Shown piece by piece: positions 7,824 through 16,416 of a stretch of 64,000 nucleotides of DNA; the stretch's first letter is position 1, and each line of letters opens with the position of its first letter. The DNA comes from Saccharomonospora marina XMU15 (GTDB lineage: Bacteria > Actinomycetota > Actinomycetes > Mycobacteriales > Pseudonocardiaceae). The DNA lies in NCBI RefSeq assembly GCF_000244955.1, contig NZ_CM001439.1:1144628-1208627 (forward strand), given 5' to 3'. Both the position numbers and the translations under genes were made by a program. Below the pieces are notes generated by a model, which saw only the letters and a list, made by a program, of their open reading frames with translations, did not search any database and had not been told where the DNA came from.

Positions 7824-8987
7824 TCACAGACCGAGCGCGGCCACCACCAGCGCGGCGACGGCGTCACGGTGGCCGGGGCTGTCCTGCCACTTCAGCCTGC
7901 GGCCGGCTTCGAAAACCACTCCGAACCCGGCATGTACCAGCACACGGGCCTGGCGCGAATCCAGCTCCGGGCGTGCCGACCGCAGTTGCTGCTCCCACAC
8001 CGCGATGTGTTCGCGCTGCTCGACGATGAGCGGCCGCTGCAGTTTGGCGGGCAAGCCGATGAGTTCGGCGTTGGCGACGTTGGTGAGCGCGGTGTGCTCG
8101 AAGCTGTAGGCGACGTAGGTCGCCGCCAGCGTCACCACGGCCTGACGCGGATCGGTCACCCCGCGAAGGTTGTGTTCCACGGCCTGGCCCAACAGCCCGG
8201 CGGCCTGCAGGCAGGCCTCCGCCAGTATGTCGGCCTTGCCGGGGAAGTAGCGGTAGATCGCCGACGGAACCAGCCCCACGGCCTCGGCTATCCGGCCGTT
8301 CGTCACGGTGGCGAAGCCGTCTCGTTCGAACAGCGGGATCGCGGCCGCGAGGATCTCCGCTCGCCGGGTGCGCGGCACGGGCTGGGCGGGCAGCTCCACC
8401 AGTGGGGCGCTGCCGGTCCCTGCCGCGGGGTCGGTCGCGATCACCCGCATGGCGGATGCGAGCAGGAGTTCCTCGGCCCGACGTTGAGCGATCGAGGTTC
8501 GGTGCATCGTGATGGACCCGATCGCACCGAGAGCCGCGGCCGCACGCAGCCGCTCGTCCGGGAGTGGATGCTCGCGGCTTACGAGGTCGGTCACCCGTTC
8601 TACGACGTAGCCGAACTTCCCGCGTAGCAGCCTGCGGTCCTCGCTGTTGAGGTAGCGAGCCTCCCACCGGTACACGCCACCGGATGCCCGGTGAGCGACG
8701 GTGACCCTCGTGACGGCGGTGAGCAGGTCCATCAACCCCGCTTCGGCTGGCAGTTCGTCGAGCGCGGCGACGAGCCGGTCCACCGTCACGTTCGCGCACT
8801 CGGCGAAGAGCGCGTACTTGTTCGGAAAGTGCCGGTACAGGGCCGCTGCGGTGATGCCGACGTTGGTCGCGATCTCCTCCATGGAGGCCCCGTGATAGCC
8901 GCGCAGGCTGAACACTCGCCCGGCCGCCTCGACGATGAGTTGCCTGCGGTTACGTGGTCGAACGGCCGCGGTCGACCCGGCGGTCAC
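7824..8987 (-). CDS. Double-domain TetR regulator (candidate LcpR)
   Basis: From the GTG at 8987 this encodes 387 residues containing two complete TetR units in tandem. The first has the helix-turn-helix SMEEIATNVGITAAALYRHF and the second TNGRIAEAVGLVPSAIYRYF, each followed by its own helical C-terminal region. A single chain with two TetR modules would resemble a covalent heterodimer. The frame is open upstream to GTG 9284, but that extension looks non-coding and contains the promoter region, so the shorter start is preferred despite a weak ribosome site. It is divergent from the lcp gene, where TetR-type LcpR regulators are known. Confidence 0.8.
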   Translation of the reverse strand: MTAGSTAAVRPRNRRQLIVEAAGRVFSLRGYHGASMEEIATNVGITAAALYRHFPNKYALFAECANVTVDRLVAALDELPAEAGLMDLLTAVTRVTVAHRASGGVYRWEARYLNSEDRRLLRGKFGYVVERVTDLVSREHPLPDERLRAAAALGAIGSITMHRTSIAQRRAEELLLASAMRVIATDPAAGTGSAPLVELPAQPVPRTRRAEILAAAIPLFERDGFATVTNGRIAEAVGLVPSAIYRYFPGKADILAEACLQAAGLLGQAVEHNLRGVTDPRQAVVTLAATYVAYSFEHTALTNVANAELIGLPAKLQRPLIVEQREHIAVWEQQLRSARPELDSRQARVLVHAGFGVVFEAGRRLKWQDSPGHRDAVAALVVAALGL

Positions 8988-9188
8988 AGCGGTGGCCGGT
9001 CGGTCGGGCGCGGAAGCAGGGCCATGCCGGCCAGTCAACCACGGACCGAATCGCGTTCCCGATACCAGCCCGGCGCCGCTCACCCGGTGGGGCTTTCCCG
9101 TCCCGCGCTCGGCGGCGGTGGGCCCTGACCCCGTGGTCTCGGACGGTGGCGTGAAGGAACCGTCCGGCAGGCCCCTTGCCGACTGCTT

Positions 9189-9207
9189 GTTGACTCGATA
9201 TGTTAAC
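9189..9207. promoter_or_regulatory. AT-rich dyad upstream of lcp
   Basis: GTTGAC (9189-9194) and GTTAAC (9202-9207) form a 19-bp inverted repeat with one mismatch around the spacer TCGATAT. It lies in the only AT-rich stretch between the double-TetR gene and lcp, about 100 bp before the lcp ATG. It could be the operator of the tandem regulator and overlaps a possible -35 TTGACT. The rest of 8988-9308 shows no gene. Confidence 0.4.
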
Positions 9208-9308
9208 GAAAAATCTCTTCGTAGATGGAATGGAACGAGCCTCGGCCGCTCTGGCAAGGGCCTGGGTAGAGCGGCGTCTGACACCTACCGAGGAAGCTAG
9301 GTAAGTAA

Positions 9309-10523
9309 ATGAGCAGTCTCAACAGAAGAAGAGCGCTTTCGCTCGGTGCCGCGCTGGGCCTTGCGAGTGTGGCGGGTACCGCGCCCGCGTGGGCATGGTC
9401 GTCGACCGGTTCGATCGCCGGGACCGGCACCGGCGCCGACCCGTGGTGGGTGTGGGACGACGAAGTGGACCGACTGCTGGCGAAGCTGCTCGAGGCGGGC
9501 GAGGTTCCGGCGGTCAACACCGCGATGGAGTCATGGGTCAACAACAGCGACCAGTTGCCCAGCGACCTGCCGTCCGATCTCGCCACCTACCTGCAACAGG
9601 TCAACCGGCTGCCGTCCTGGGCCGACCGTGACAAGCTGCGTCGCGCCGCCGACTTCAACCGGCGCAAGGACACCTACCTGTTCATGCTGTACGGCCTCGG
9701 CAGCGGCATCATGAGCACGGTGATCCCGCGCGAGGCCAGGTCGGTGTACTGGTCCGCGGGTGGCGCCGACATGAAGGACCGCGCGGCCAAGACGTTCACC
9801 TTCGGCTACGACCTCAGCGACCTGAACGCGTTCGAACCGTCCGGCCAGTTCGTCGTCACGGCCAACAAGACCCGCCTCGTGCACGCCGCGGTACGGCACC
9901 TGCTTCCGCAGTCGACGCGCTGGACGGCCGTCGCGGACGAACCCAAGCACATTCCGATCAGCAACGGCGACATCCTGATCACCTTCCACAGCCTCGGAAC
10001 CTTCGTGCACAAGAAGCTGATCGAGTGGCACGTTCCGATGTCGGCCGAGGACGAGGAAGCCTTCCTGCACATGTGGCAGGTCGCCATCCACCTGCTCGGC
10101 GTGCGCGAGGAGTTCATACCCAAGACATGGGCCGACGCCCGCGCGCAATCGGAGCAGGTGCTCACGCCGCTGCTTGCCCCGACGACCGAGGGCAAGCGGC
10201 TGGCCGAGGATCTGCTCGGGCTCACCGCCGAACTCGACCTCGGCGTCACTCGTGGCTTCCTCAACGAGTTCGTGCGCTACGTGCTCAGCGACGAGATCGG
10301 CGACTGGCTCGAACTGCGACGCGACTACGCGGCGGCGGCCACGATCCGTACCGGCTGGCCCGCCTACATCGCGTTCCGGGAAGGACTGCTGCCCGTCGCG
10401 CCCGCGGGGTTCTACATGTTCGACCAGTTCGTGCGCGCGATCGCGATGCTCTTCCTCAACAACGGCACCTCGCCGACCACCACGCCCATCACGATCCCGA
10501 CCGGCAACCGGCCGGGCGCCTAA
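9309..10523 (+). CDS. lcp: Lcp-type rubber oxygenase (latex clearing protein), Tat-secreted
   Basis: This 404-residue protein has a Tat signal (NRRRALSLG at 5-13, cleavage near AWA-WS at 29-30) and a DUF2236 core. Lcp enzymes are secreted b-type heme dioxygenases that cleave the double bonds of poly(cis-1,4-isoprene) into oligo-isoprenoids with aldehyde and ketone ends. All residues I recall as important in Streptomyces sp. K30 Lcp are present with a constant offset of six: Glu142, Arg158, Lys161, Thr162, Arg189, the axial heme ligand His192, Arg196 and His197 (block KTRLVHAAVRHLL). Its stop overlaps the convergent LLM gene by 4 nt. Confidence 0.88.
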   Translation: MSSLNRRRALSLGAALGLASVAGTAPAWAWSSTGSIAGTGTGADPWWVWDDEVDRLLAKLLEAGEVPAVNTAMESWVNNSDQLPSDLPSDLATYLQQVNRLPSWADRDKLRRAADFNRRKDTYLFMLYGLGSGIMSTVIPREARSVYWSAGGADMKDRAAKTFTFGYDLSDLNAFEPSGQFVVTANKTRLVHAAVRHLLPQSTRWTAVADEPKHIPISNGDILITFHSLGTFVHKKLIEWHVPMSAEDEEAFLHMWQVAIHLLGVREEFIPKTWADARAQSEQVLTPLLAPTTEGKRLAEDLLGLTAELDLGVTRGFLNEFVRYVLSDEIGDWLELRRDYAAAATIRTGWPAYIAFREGLLPVAPAGFYMFDQFVRAIAMLFLNNGTSPTTTPITIPTGNRPGA

Positions 10524-11395
10524 CGCGCGGTCGTGATGAGTTCGTCGGTGACCCACCGCGCGACGCCGGCGGGAAACGGCGCGGACAGGCCGAGGACGAT
10601 GTGCGAGAAGCCGGCATCGATGGCCTCGCCGATCGCTTCCCTGCTGACATCGGGTCGTTCGTAGGAGACCGGGACGAACATCGAGCGGGTCACCGCAGCG
10701 GGATCACGGCCTGCCTCGGCGCAGTAGCGGTCGAGCAGCTCGCTGCGGCGGGCGGCGTCGTCGATGCGGCCGCCCGGCATGTTCCACACGTCGGCATGCC
10801 GGGCGGCCACCCGCAGCGTCGCAGCCGACCGTCCTCCGACGACGATCGGCGGGTGTGGTCGCTGAACGGGCTTGGGGCTACCGAAAGCGCCCGAGAGGTG
10901 GATGTGTTCGCCGTGGAAGTCGAACGGTCGCTGCTCGGTCCACAGCCGCCGGACCACCGTGCATGCCTCGGCGAGGTTCGCCACCGCCTCCGCGGCGTCA
11001 TGGTAGGGGAGGCCATGCGCGTCGTACTCCCGCCTGGCGGCCGGGTGGCTGGGGCGGGAGCCCGCGCCGATCCCGAAGTCGAGCCTGCCGCCGGAGACGA
11101 TGTCGACGGTGGTGGCGATCTTCGCCAGCACCGCGGGTGGGCGGAACCGGTTACTGGTCACCATGACACCGAGCCGCAGCCGCCGGGTCTGTGCGGCGAG
11201 AGCCGACAGCAGTGTCCAGCCCTCGAGTATCGGCCCGTCCGGGTCACCACCGATGGGCATGAGGTGGTCGAACAGCCATGCGTGCTCGATCTCGGCGATG
11301 GTGTCCGCCTCGCGCCAGACCCGTAGGACGTCGTTGTAGCCGACCTGCATGGGGGCGGTCATGATCCCGAAACTGTGGCTGTCTCGCCGGGTCAT
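10520..11395 (-). CDS. LLM class F420-dependent oxidoreductase
   Basis: This 291-residue luciferase-like monooxygenase-fold protein belongs to the group that uses coenzyme F420 in actinobacteria. Family signatures include RRLRLGVMVTSNRFRPPAVL, TVDIVSGGRLDFGIGAGSRP with the cofactor-contact GIGAG, and the late block PHPPIVVGGRSAATLRVAAR. The substrate is unknown. It overlaps the 5' end of nothing upstream but ends on the lcp stop. Its start lies beside the aldo/keto reductase stop, so the two minus-strand redox genes probably form one transcript. Confidence 0.85.
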   Translation of the reverse strand: MTRRDSHSFGIMTAPMQVGYNDVLRVWREADTIAEIEHAWLFDHLMPIGGDPDGPILEGWTLLSALAAQTRRLRLGVMVTSNRFRPPAVLAKIATTVDIVSGGRLDFGIGAGSRPSHPAARREYDAHGLPYHDAAEAVANLAEACTVVRRLWTEQRPFDFHGEHIHLSGAFGSPKPVQRPHPPIVVGGRSAATLRVAARHADVWNMPGGRIDDAARRSELLDRYCAEAGRDPAAVTRSMFVPVSYERPDVSREAIGEAIDAGFSHIVLGLSAPFPAGVARWVTDELITTAR

Positions 11396-11396
11396 G

Positions 11397-12416
11397 TCAG
11401 CGCCTGCGCAGTGAAGAGTCGAGCAGTGCGGGTGGCGTGTCGAACTTCTCGTGTGGGGCCAGGTCGAGCCCGGGGGCGACGATCTCGTCGATCGCGTCGA
11501 GGACGTCGCCTGCGAGCACGGTGTCGGCGGCGGCGAGTTGGGCCTGCAAGTGATCGATGGTCCTGGGACCGATGATCGCGCTGGTCACCGCGGGGTGTGC
11601 GGTGACGAAGCCGAGCGCGAGCTGGACGACGGTGAGGTTCGCCTGCTCCGCCACCTTCGCCAGCCGCTCGACGGCGTCGAGCCTGGCACGGTTGTGCGGG
11701 ACGCTGGTGTCGAAGCGTTCCGGCATGAGCCTCGAGCGGTTGGTGTTGATGTCGCTGTTCCGGCGGATCGCGCCCGACAGCCAGCCAGAGGCCAGCGGGC
11801 TCCATGCCAGCACGCCCAACCCGTATTCCTGGGTGGCGGGCAGGACGTGCGCCTCGATTCCCCGTTGCAGGATCGAGTAACTGGGCTGTTCGCTGATGTA
11901 GCGGCCGAGGTTGTGCTCGCGGGCGGCCCACTGCGCCTGCACGATCCGGTAGGCGGGAAAGCTCGACGAGCCGAAGTAGCGGATCTTTCCCGCGCGTCGC
12001 AAGTCGGTCAGCGCGGACAGGGTTTCTTCGTCGCTGGTGTCGGGGTCCCACCGATGGATCTGGTAGAGGTCGATGTGGTCGACACCGAGCCTGCGCATGC
12101 TGCTCTCCAGCGCGGTGACCAGCCAGCGGCGGGAGCTGCCCTGGTGGTTGCGCTCGTCGCTCATGGGCAGTGAGGCCTTCGTGGCCACAACGACGTCGTC
12201 GCGACGACCTTCGATGGCCTTGCCGACCATCCGTTCCGACTCGCCTCGGCCGTACATGTCGGCGGTGTCGATGACGTTGATGCCGGCTTCGAGTGCGGCG
12301 TCGACGATGGCGGTGGCTTCTGCCTGGCTGGTGCGTCCGATCGCGCCGAAGTTCATCGCGCCCAGTGCGAGTGTGCTGACCCGCACACCGGTGCGGCCCA
12401 AGGTGCGGTACTGCAT
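11397..12416 (-). CDS. Aldo/keto reductase
   Basis: This 339-residue TIM-barrel NADPH oxidoreductase belongs to the YajO/AKR-like group. It begins MQYRTLGRTGVRVSTLALGA. Catalytic-region residues appear in the DTADMYGRGESERMVGKAI block (Asp, Tyr), and the VVATKA and DHIDLYQIHRWDP motifs are typical. ATG 12416 has a GGAGG ribosome site 8 nt upstream, favouring it over ATG 12431. Its promoter region is shared with a divergent TetR gene and contains a large palindrome, so it is probably under that regulator. The physiological substrate is unknown. Confidence 0.88.
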   Translation of the reverse strand: MQYRTLGRTGVRVSTLALGAMNFGAIGRTSQAEATAIVDAALEAGINVIDTADMYGRGESERMVGKAIEGRRDDVVVATKASLPMSDERNHQGSSRRWLVTALESSMRRLGVDHIDLYQIHRWDPDTSDEETLSALTDLRRAGKIRYFGSSSFPAYRIVQAQWAAREHNLGRYISEQPSYSILQRGIEAHVLPATQEYGLGVLAWSPLASGWLSGAIRRNSDINTNRSRLMPERFDTSVPHNRARLDAVERLAKVAEQANLTVVQLALGFVTAHPAVTSAIIGPRTIDHLQAQLAAADTVLAGDVLDAIDEIVAPGLDLAPHEKFDTPPALLDSSLRRR

Positions 12417-12441
12417 GAGGGGTGCCTCCATGACATGATCT

Positions 12442-12492
12442 GCTAAGTGGAACATCGCTCCGGAAACAATACGGAGCAACGTTCCGTTTAGC
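12442..12492. promoter_or_regulatory. Large 51-bp imperfect palindrome (double TetR operator)
   Basis: The left arm 12442-12462 and right arm 12472-12492 match at 17 of 21 paired positions, around GAAACAATA. The core repeats GCTCCG (12457-12462) and CGGAGC (12472-12477) are perfect. Each arm also contains a smaller dyad of the form CGGA-C-N-G-TCCG (TGGAACATCGCTCCG and CGGAGCAACGTTCCG), so two TetR dimers could bind. It fills the gap between the aldo/keto reductase and TetR starts. Confidence 0.6.
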
Positions 12493-12513
12493 AAGCGACG
12501 AGGGAGGGATGAC

Positions 12514-13101
12514 GTGACAGGTGACGCCGGTGCGCGTGCTGGCCGAGCCAGGCGGGCCGATGCCAAACGCAACGAGAAGGCGCTGCTCGATGCCGCCGCG
12601 GCGGTGTTCGTCGCATCGGGCGTGGACGCGCCGGTGCGAGACATCGCGGCCAAGGCCGGTGTCGGGATGGGCACCATCTACCGTCATTTCCCCACAAGGG
12701 CGGACCTCATCGTCGCCGTCTACCGGCACCAGGTCGAGGCATGCGCGCAGGCCGGTCCCGCCTTGCTGGAGGCGGGCCCTACCCCGTACGCCGCGCTGAC
12801 GAAGTGGATCAACCTCTTCGTCGACTTCCTGGTCACCAAGCACGGGCTGGCCGCGGTACTGCGATCCGACGAGGCGGGCTTCGACACGCTGCACGCCTAC
12901 TTCCTCGACCGGCTCGTGCCCGTGTGTACCGAGTTGCTCGACGCGGCCGCCGGTGCCGGTGAGATCCGGCCCGACCTGGATGCCTACGAGCTGATGCGTG
13001 GCGTCGGCAACCTCTGCATAGGTGCCGAGAGCGATCCCAGGTACGACGCGCGCAGACTGGTCGAGGTGCTTGTCGCGGGCCTTCGCCAACCGTTGCCCTG
13101 A
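12514..13101 (+). CDS. TetR family transcriptional regulator
   Basis: This is a 195-residue TetR protein with helix-turn-helix VRDIAAKAGVGMGTIYRHFP (residues about 39-58) and a C-terminal domain of the SACE_7040/TetR_C type (FVDFLVTKHGLAAVLRSDEA). It starts with GTG and is divergent from the aldo/keto reductase. It is the obvious candidate to bind the palindrome between them, controlling itself and the reductase (and perhaps the LLM gene). A short stem-loop lies about 24 bp after its stop. Confidence 0.85.
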   Translation: MTGDAGARAGRARRADAKRNEKALLDAAAAVFVASGVDAPVRDIAAKAGVGMGTIYRHFPTRADLIVAVYRHQVEACAQAGPALLEAGPTPYAALTKWINLFVDFLVTKHGLAAVLRSDEAGFDTLHAYFLDRLVPVCTELLDAAAGAGEIRPDLDAYELMRGVGNLCIGAESDPRYDARRLVEVLVAGLRQPLP

Positions 13102-13124
13102 CAAACACCGCCCAGTGCGTCGCG

Positions 13125-13141
13125 GCCACCGGTTCGGTGGC
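13125..13141 (+). terminator. Short stem-loop after the TetR gene
   Basis: GCCACCG (13125-13131) and CGGTGGC (13135-13141) form a perfect 7-bp stem with a GTT loop, about 24 bp after the TetR stop and 79 bp before the P450 start. No T-tract follows. A weak terminator is possible. Confidence 0.35.
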
Positions 13142-13219
13142 GGCCACGGCCGTCGGCGGGCATGCTCGAAATGGGTCCGCGTTGAGCGGGCGGGGCAGGC
13201 CGACCGGCATTTGGGGGCG

Positions 13220-14443
13220 ATGGGTATGGACCAGGCTGCGCGGGAATCGATCCGACTTGACTCCGACTTCTTTCAGAACGCACCAGAGCTGTCGCGTGTA
13301 TTGCGTACGGAGCAGCCGGTCCGGCAGGTGGTGATGCCGCGCGGGATGTCGGCGTGGCTCGTCACCAGGTACGCCGATGCCAAGACGCTGCTGGCCGATC
13401 AGCGGTTGAGCAAGGACAGCGAGCGGGCACGTGCCCTCTTCCAGCGCAGGCTCACCACGCCGGGTGAGACGTCGAGGCCGTTCGAACGCTCACTCGCCGC
13501 GCACATGCTGAACATGGACCCGCCGGATCACACCCGGCTGCGCAAGCTGGTGAACAAGGCGTTCACGGCGCCGACCGTGGCGCGGTTGCGGCCCCGGATC
13601 GAGGAGATCACCGAGAATCTGCTCGACGACATGGCGGGCAGTACCGAGGTCGACCTGCTTTCGGCGTTCGCGTTTCCGCTGCCGATCACGGTGATCTGTG
13701 AGCTGCTCGGCGTGCCGGACGACGCACGTGAGGACTTCCGGACGTGGTCGAGCACGCTGCTCGACACCGCGACACCGGAGCAGATCGAGTTCGCCTCGGG
13801 CAAGATGGCGCGATACCTGGGTGAACTCATCGCGCGCAAGCGCGCCGAGCCGACCGACGACCTGCTCTCGGCGCTCGTCCACGCCACCGACGAGGGTGAC
13901 GCGCTGTCGGAGCAGGAACTGGTGTCGATGGCGTTCCTGCTGTTGGTCGCAGGACACGAGACGACCGTCAACCTCATCGGTAACGGCGTGCTCGCGTTGC
14001 TGCGGGAGCCGGGCCAACTTGCCGCACTGCGGGCCGATCCCGCCCTACTGCCGGGCGCGGTCGAGGAGTTCCTGCGGCTGGAGAGCCCGATTCACATGGC
14101 GACGCTGCGGTTCACGACGGAACCGGTGCGGGTAGGCCAGGCCGAGATCCCGGCGGAGGAGTTCGTGCTGATCTCACTGCTGGCGGCCAACCGCGACGAC
14201 GAGCGATACCCGGACCCCGACCGGCTCGACGTGACACGGCAGGCCGGCGGGCATCTCGCCTTCGGGCACGGCATCCATTTCTGTGTGGGCGCACCGCTGG
14301 CCAGGCTGGAGGCGCGAATCGCGATCGGTCGCTTGCTGGAGCGGTTCCCCGAGTTACGGTTGGCCGCCGAACCGGAGACGCTGCGGTGGCGGGACAGCTC
14401 ACTCATTCACGGTCTGCAGACGCTGCCGGTGCGTCTTGGCTAG
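13220..14443 (+). CDS. Cytochrome P450 (bacterial, CYP107-like)
   Basis: This is a 407-residue soluble P450 monooxygenase. It has the I-helix oxygen-activation motif AGHETT, the K-helix E-x-x-R (EFLRLES) and the heme-thiolate signature FGHGIHFCVGAPLARLE with its cysteine ligand. The MLNMDPPDHTRLRKLVNKAF block is typical of actinobacterial CYP105/107-type enzymes. ATG 13220 follows a G-rich ribosome site, and ATG 13226 is an alternative. Redox partners (ferredoxin, reductase) are not adjacent and the substrate cannot be predicted. Confidence 0.88.
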   Translation: MGMDQAARESIRLDSDFFQNAPELSRVLRTEQPVRQVVMPRGMSAWLVTRYADAKTLLADQRLSKDSERARALFQRRLTTPGETSRPFERSLAAHMLNMDPPDHTRLRKLVNKAFTAPTVARLRPRIEEITENLLDDMAGSTEVDLLSAFAFPLPITVICELLGVPDDAREDFRTWSSTLLDTATPEQIEFASGKMARYLGELIARKRAEPTDDLLSALVHATDEGDALSEQELVSMAFLLLVAGHETTVNLIGNGVLALLREPGQLAALRADPALLPGAVEEFLRLESPIHMATLRFTTEPVRVGQAEIPAEEFVLISLLAANRDDERYPDPDRLDVTRQAGGHLAFGHGIHFCVGAPLARLEARIAIGRLLERFPELRLAAEPETLRWRDSSLIHGLQTLPVRLG

Positions 14444-14496
14444 TTCGCATTTTCGATCCGGGTGGTCGGTGACCGTGGCTTTGTAGGCTGGGTGAC

Positions 14497-14763
14497 ATGT
14501 GTCGCAACATCACCGTGCTTCGCGGTCTCGAACCCCCGGCGACGGCGGAGGAGGTCGAAGCCGCCGCCCGGCAGTACGTCCGGAAGGTGAGCGGTGTGCA
14601 GAGCCTCTCCGACGCCACCAGGGAGCCGTTCGAGGCTGCCGTTGCCGAGGTCGCCGCCGTCACCGCTCGCCTGCTGGAGGAGTTGCCGTCCCGTCGCAAG
14701 CCGCCGACCACCGTGCCGCCGCTTCGCCGCCCCGAAGTCAGGGCCCGGCTGGACGCGGGGTAA
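14497..14763 (+). CDS. DUF2277 family protein
   Basis: This small 88-residue protein starts MCRNITVLRGLEPPATAEEV, and the QYVRKVSGVQ and FEAAVAEVAAVTARLLEEL stretches follow. This is the signature of DUF2277, a widespread actinobacterial family of unknown function. It lies 53 bp after the P450 on the same strand and is convergent with the GAF-ANTAR gene pair. Confidence 0.8.
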   Translation: MCRNITVLRGLEPPATAEEVEAAARQYVRKVSGVQSLSDATREPFEAAVAEVAAVTARLLEELPSRRKPPTTVPPLRRPEVRARLDAG

Positions 14764-14782
14764 CACCGGTAACACCGCGCTC

Positions 14783-15553
14783 TCAGACGTGCTCGTCGCC
14801 AAGGGCATCGATCCCCGCCGCCGAGGCGAGAACCTGATCCGCGATGTTGACGTTCTCGACCACGGTGAGTGCCAGGTCGGCGAGCCGCTGGTTGCTGTTG
14901 CGCGAGTGGGCGCGCAGCAGGGCGAAGGACTGCGCCATGTCGAGCTCGCTTCGGCCCGAGATGACTCCCTTCGCCTGTTCGATGATCACCCGGCTGTTGA
15001 GCGCGCTCTGCAGTTGCTCGGCCAGCACGTCCGCCCGCTGCACGGCCTGCTGGTGCAGGATGCCGATGGTCGCCATGTCGGCGAGAGCCCTGCCGATGCG
15101 TATGTCGTTGTCCGGCATCGGGCCCGGGTGGACGCGGAACAGATTGAGCGCGCCGATCGTCTCGTCGCGCAGCCGCATCGGCAGTGCGTGAACCGACCGG
15201 AACCCTTCCCGAACCGCGTGCTCGGCGAATCGAGGCCACCGCTCGATGTCATCGTTGAGATCGAGGGCCGTCACCGGTTGCTTGGTGCGGACCGACTCCA
15301 GGCACGGCCCCTCATTGGCCTCCAACTGGAACAGTTCGACGATCTTGGCCTGCTCCGTCGAGGACGACACTACGCGAAGGTGGCCCCGCTGGTCCGACAG
15401 CACCAGCCCGGCCGCATCGACGGGCAGCAACCGCACGCAGTACTCCGTCAGGCGGTCCAGCAGGTCGATGAGGTCGTAGTCGTCGACCAGTGTGTCCGCC
15501 AGACTCACCAGGGCTTCGGCCAGCGCCGTCTCGTGGGTGTCTGGCGTCGTCAT
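14783..15553 (-). CDS. GAF-ANTAR RNA-binding antiterminator protein
   Basis: This 256-residue protein has an N-terminal GAF sensor domain (about 30-175, with AGLVLSDQRGHLRVVSSSTE and FRSVHALPMRLRDETIGALN) and a C-terminal ANTAR domain (about 190-245, RVIIEQAKGVISGR through ALLRAHSRNSNQRLADLAL). ANTAR proteins bind paired hairpins in nascent RNA to prevent termination. The GAF domain would sense a ligand or redox state. Its ATG overlaps the stop of the upstream paralogue by 4 nt, so the two are translationally coupled and may work together. Confidence 0.85.
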   Translation of the reverse strand: MTTPDTHETALAEALVSLADTLVDDYDLIDLLDRLTEYCVRLLPVDAAGLVLSDQRGHLRVVSSSTEQAKIVELFQLEANEGPCLESVRTKQPVTALDLNDDIERWPRFAEHAVREGFRSVHALPMRLRDETIGALNLFRVHPGPMPDNDIRIGRALADMATIGILHQQAVQRADVLAEQLQSALNSRVIIEQAKGVISGRSELDMAQSFALLRAHSRNSNQRLADLALTVVENVNIADQVLASAAGIDALGDEHV

Positions 15554-16281
15554 CGCAGCTCCTCGTCATCGAATCGCAGTCGTCGGGCGACCACATCCCT
15601 GGCTACCTCGTCCAGCAGTCGGTTCTGCGCGAAAGCGACGCTGCGCAGCTTGGCAAGCGCCGTCTGAGCGCTGACGCCAAGTTGCCCGATGATCATGCCG
15701 GTGGCCTGGTAAACCTCGGTACGGTGAAGCGGGGCGCCTGAGAGCCAGCTATCGGAATCCGCTGGTCCCCACCCGGCGGCCGTCTCCAGTGTCTCGCCCA
15801 CGCGCAGGCCCAGCAACGACCAGAGCGCGGCATCAGCGACCCGGAGTGCGCCAGTGAGGTCGGCGCCGATCAGGTCGCCTGGCTCCGTCCGGTAGAGATC
15901 CAGTACCCCGAGGGCGATGGCGCCGAGCTGCAGCGGAAAGACGTAAAGGCCACCGATGGGGATGTCGCGGACAGCGTTGGTGAACACCGGCCAGCGGCCG
16001 TCGGTCGCCGCGAGGTTCGTTACGAGCACGGGCTTGTGCTGGGTGAAAGCTTCGACACAGGGTCCTTCGCCCAGGTTGAACTGCAACGAGTCCAGTTGGT
16101 CCATCACCACGTCGCTGGCGAAGACCGTCTCGTGGGCGCCCCCACCGGTCATCAGCGTGATCGACGCCCCGTTCACCGGAAGATACTCCAGACACGCCGC
16201 GCCGATCCGTTGCGGGCCGTCGGCGCCACCTTCTGCGATGACGGCCCGCAACACAGCGTTGAGTCGCTCGAGATCTGCCAT
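15550..16281 (-). CDS. GAF-ANTAR RNA-binding antiterminator protein (second copy)
   Basis: This 243-residue paralogue of the following gene has a GAF domain at about 20-165 and a C-terminal ANTAR domain beginning TEVYQATGMIIGQLGVSAQT. ATG 16281 is chosen because AGGAG lies 8 nt upstream; the longer GTG-initiated frame to 16326 lacks such a site. It overlaps the second GAF-ANTAR gene by ATGA. A STAS-domain gene lies upstream on the same strand, 135 bp away. Confidence 0.85.
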   Translation of the reverse strand: MADLERLNAVLRAVIAEGGADGPQRIGAACLEYLPVNGASITLMTGGGAHETVFASDVVMDQLDSLQFNLGEGPCVEAFTQHKPVLVTNLAATDGRWPVFTNAVRDIPIGGLYVFPLQLGAIALGVLDLYRTEPGDLIGADLTGALRVADAALWSLLGLRVGETLETAAGWGPADSDSWLSGAPLHRTEVYQATGMIIGQLGVSAQTALAKLRSVAFAQNRLLDEVARDVVARRLRFDDEELR

Positions 16282-16416
16282 GTCGGGCTCTCCTGTCCCT
16301 GGAGGCGGCCGGGACAAGACGAGCAACCAGGTGTGCTCAGGTTCCAGGTGTTCTGCTGGACAATTCCGAGCCTACACGTGGCGAAGTGGCGAGTCGCGCT
16401 CCCCGACGCGGTGGGC

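Noticed and set aside
9000-9284. 99-residue N-terminal extension of the double-TetR protein
   Set aside because: It has low-complexity composition, no similarity to TetR N-termini, and covers the shared promoter region.
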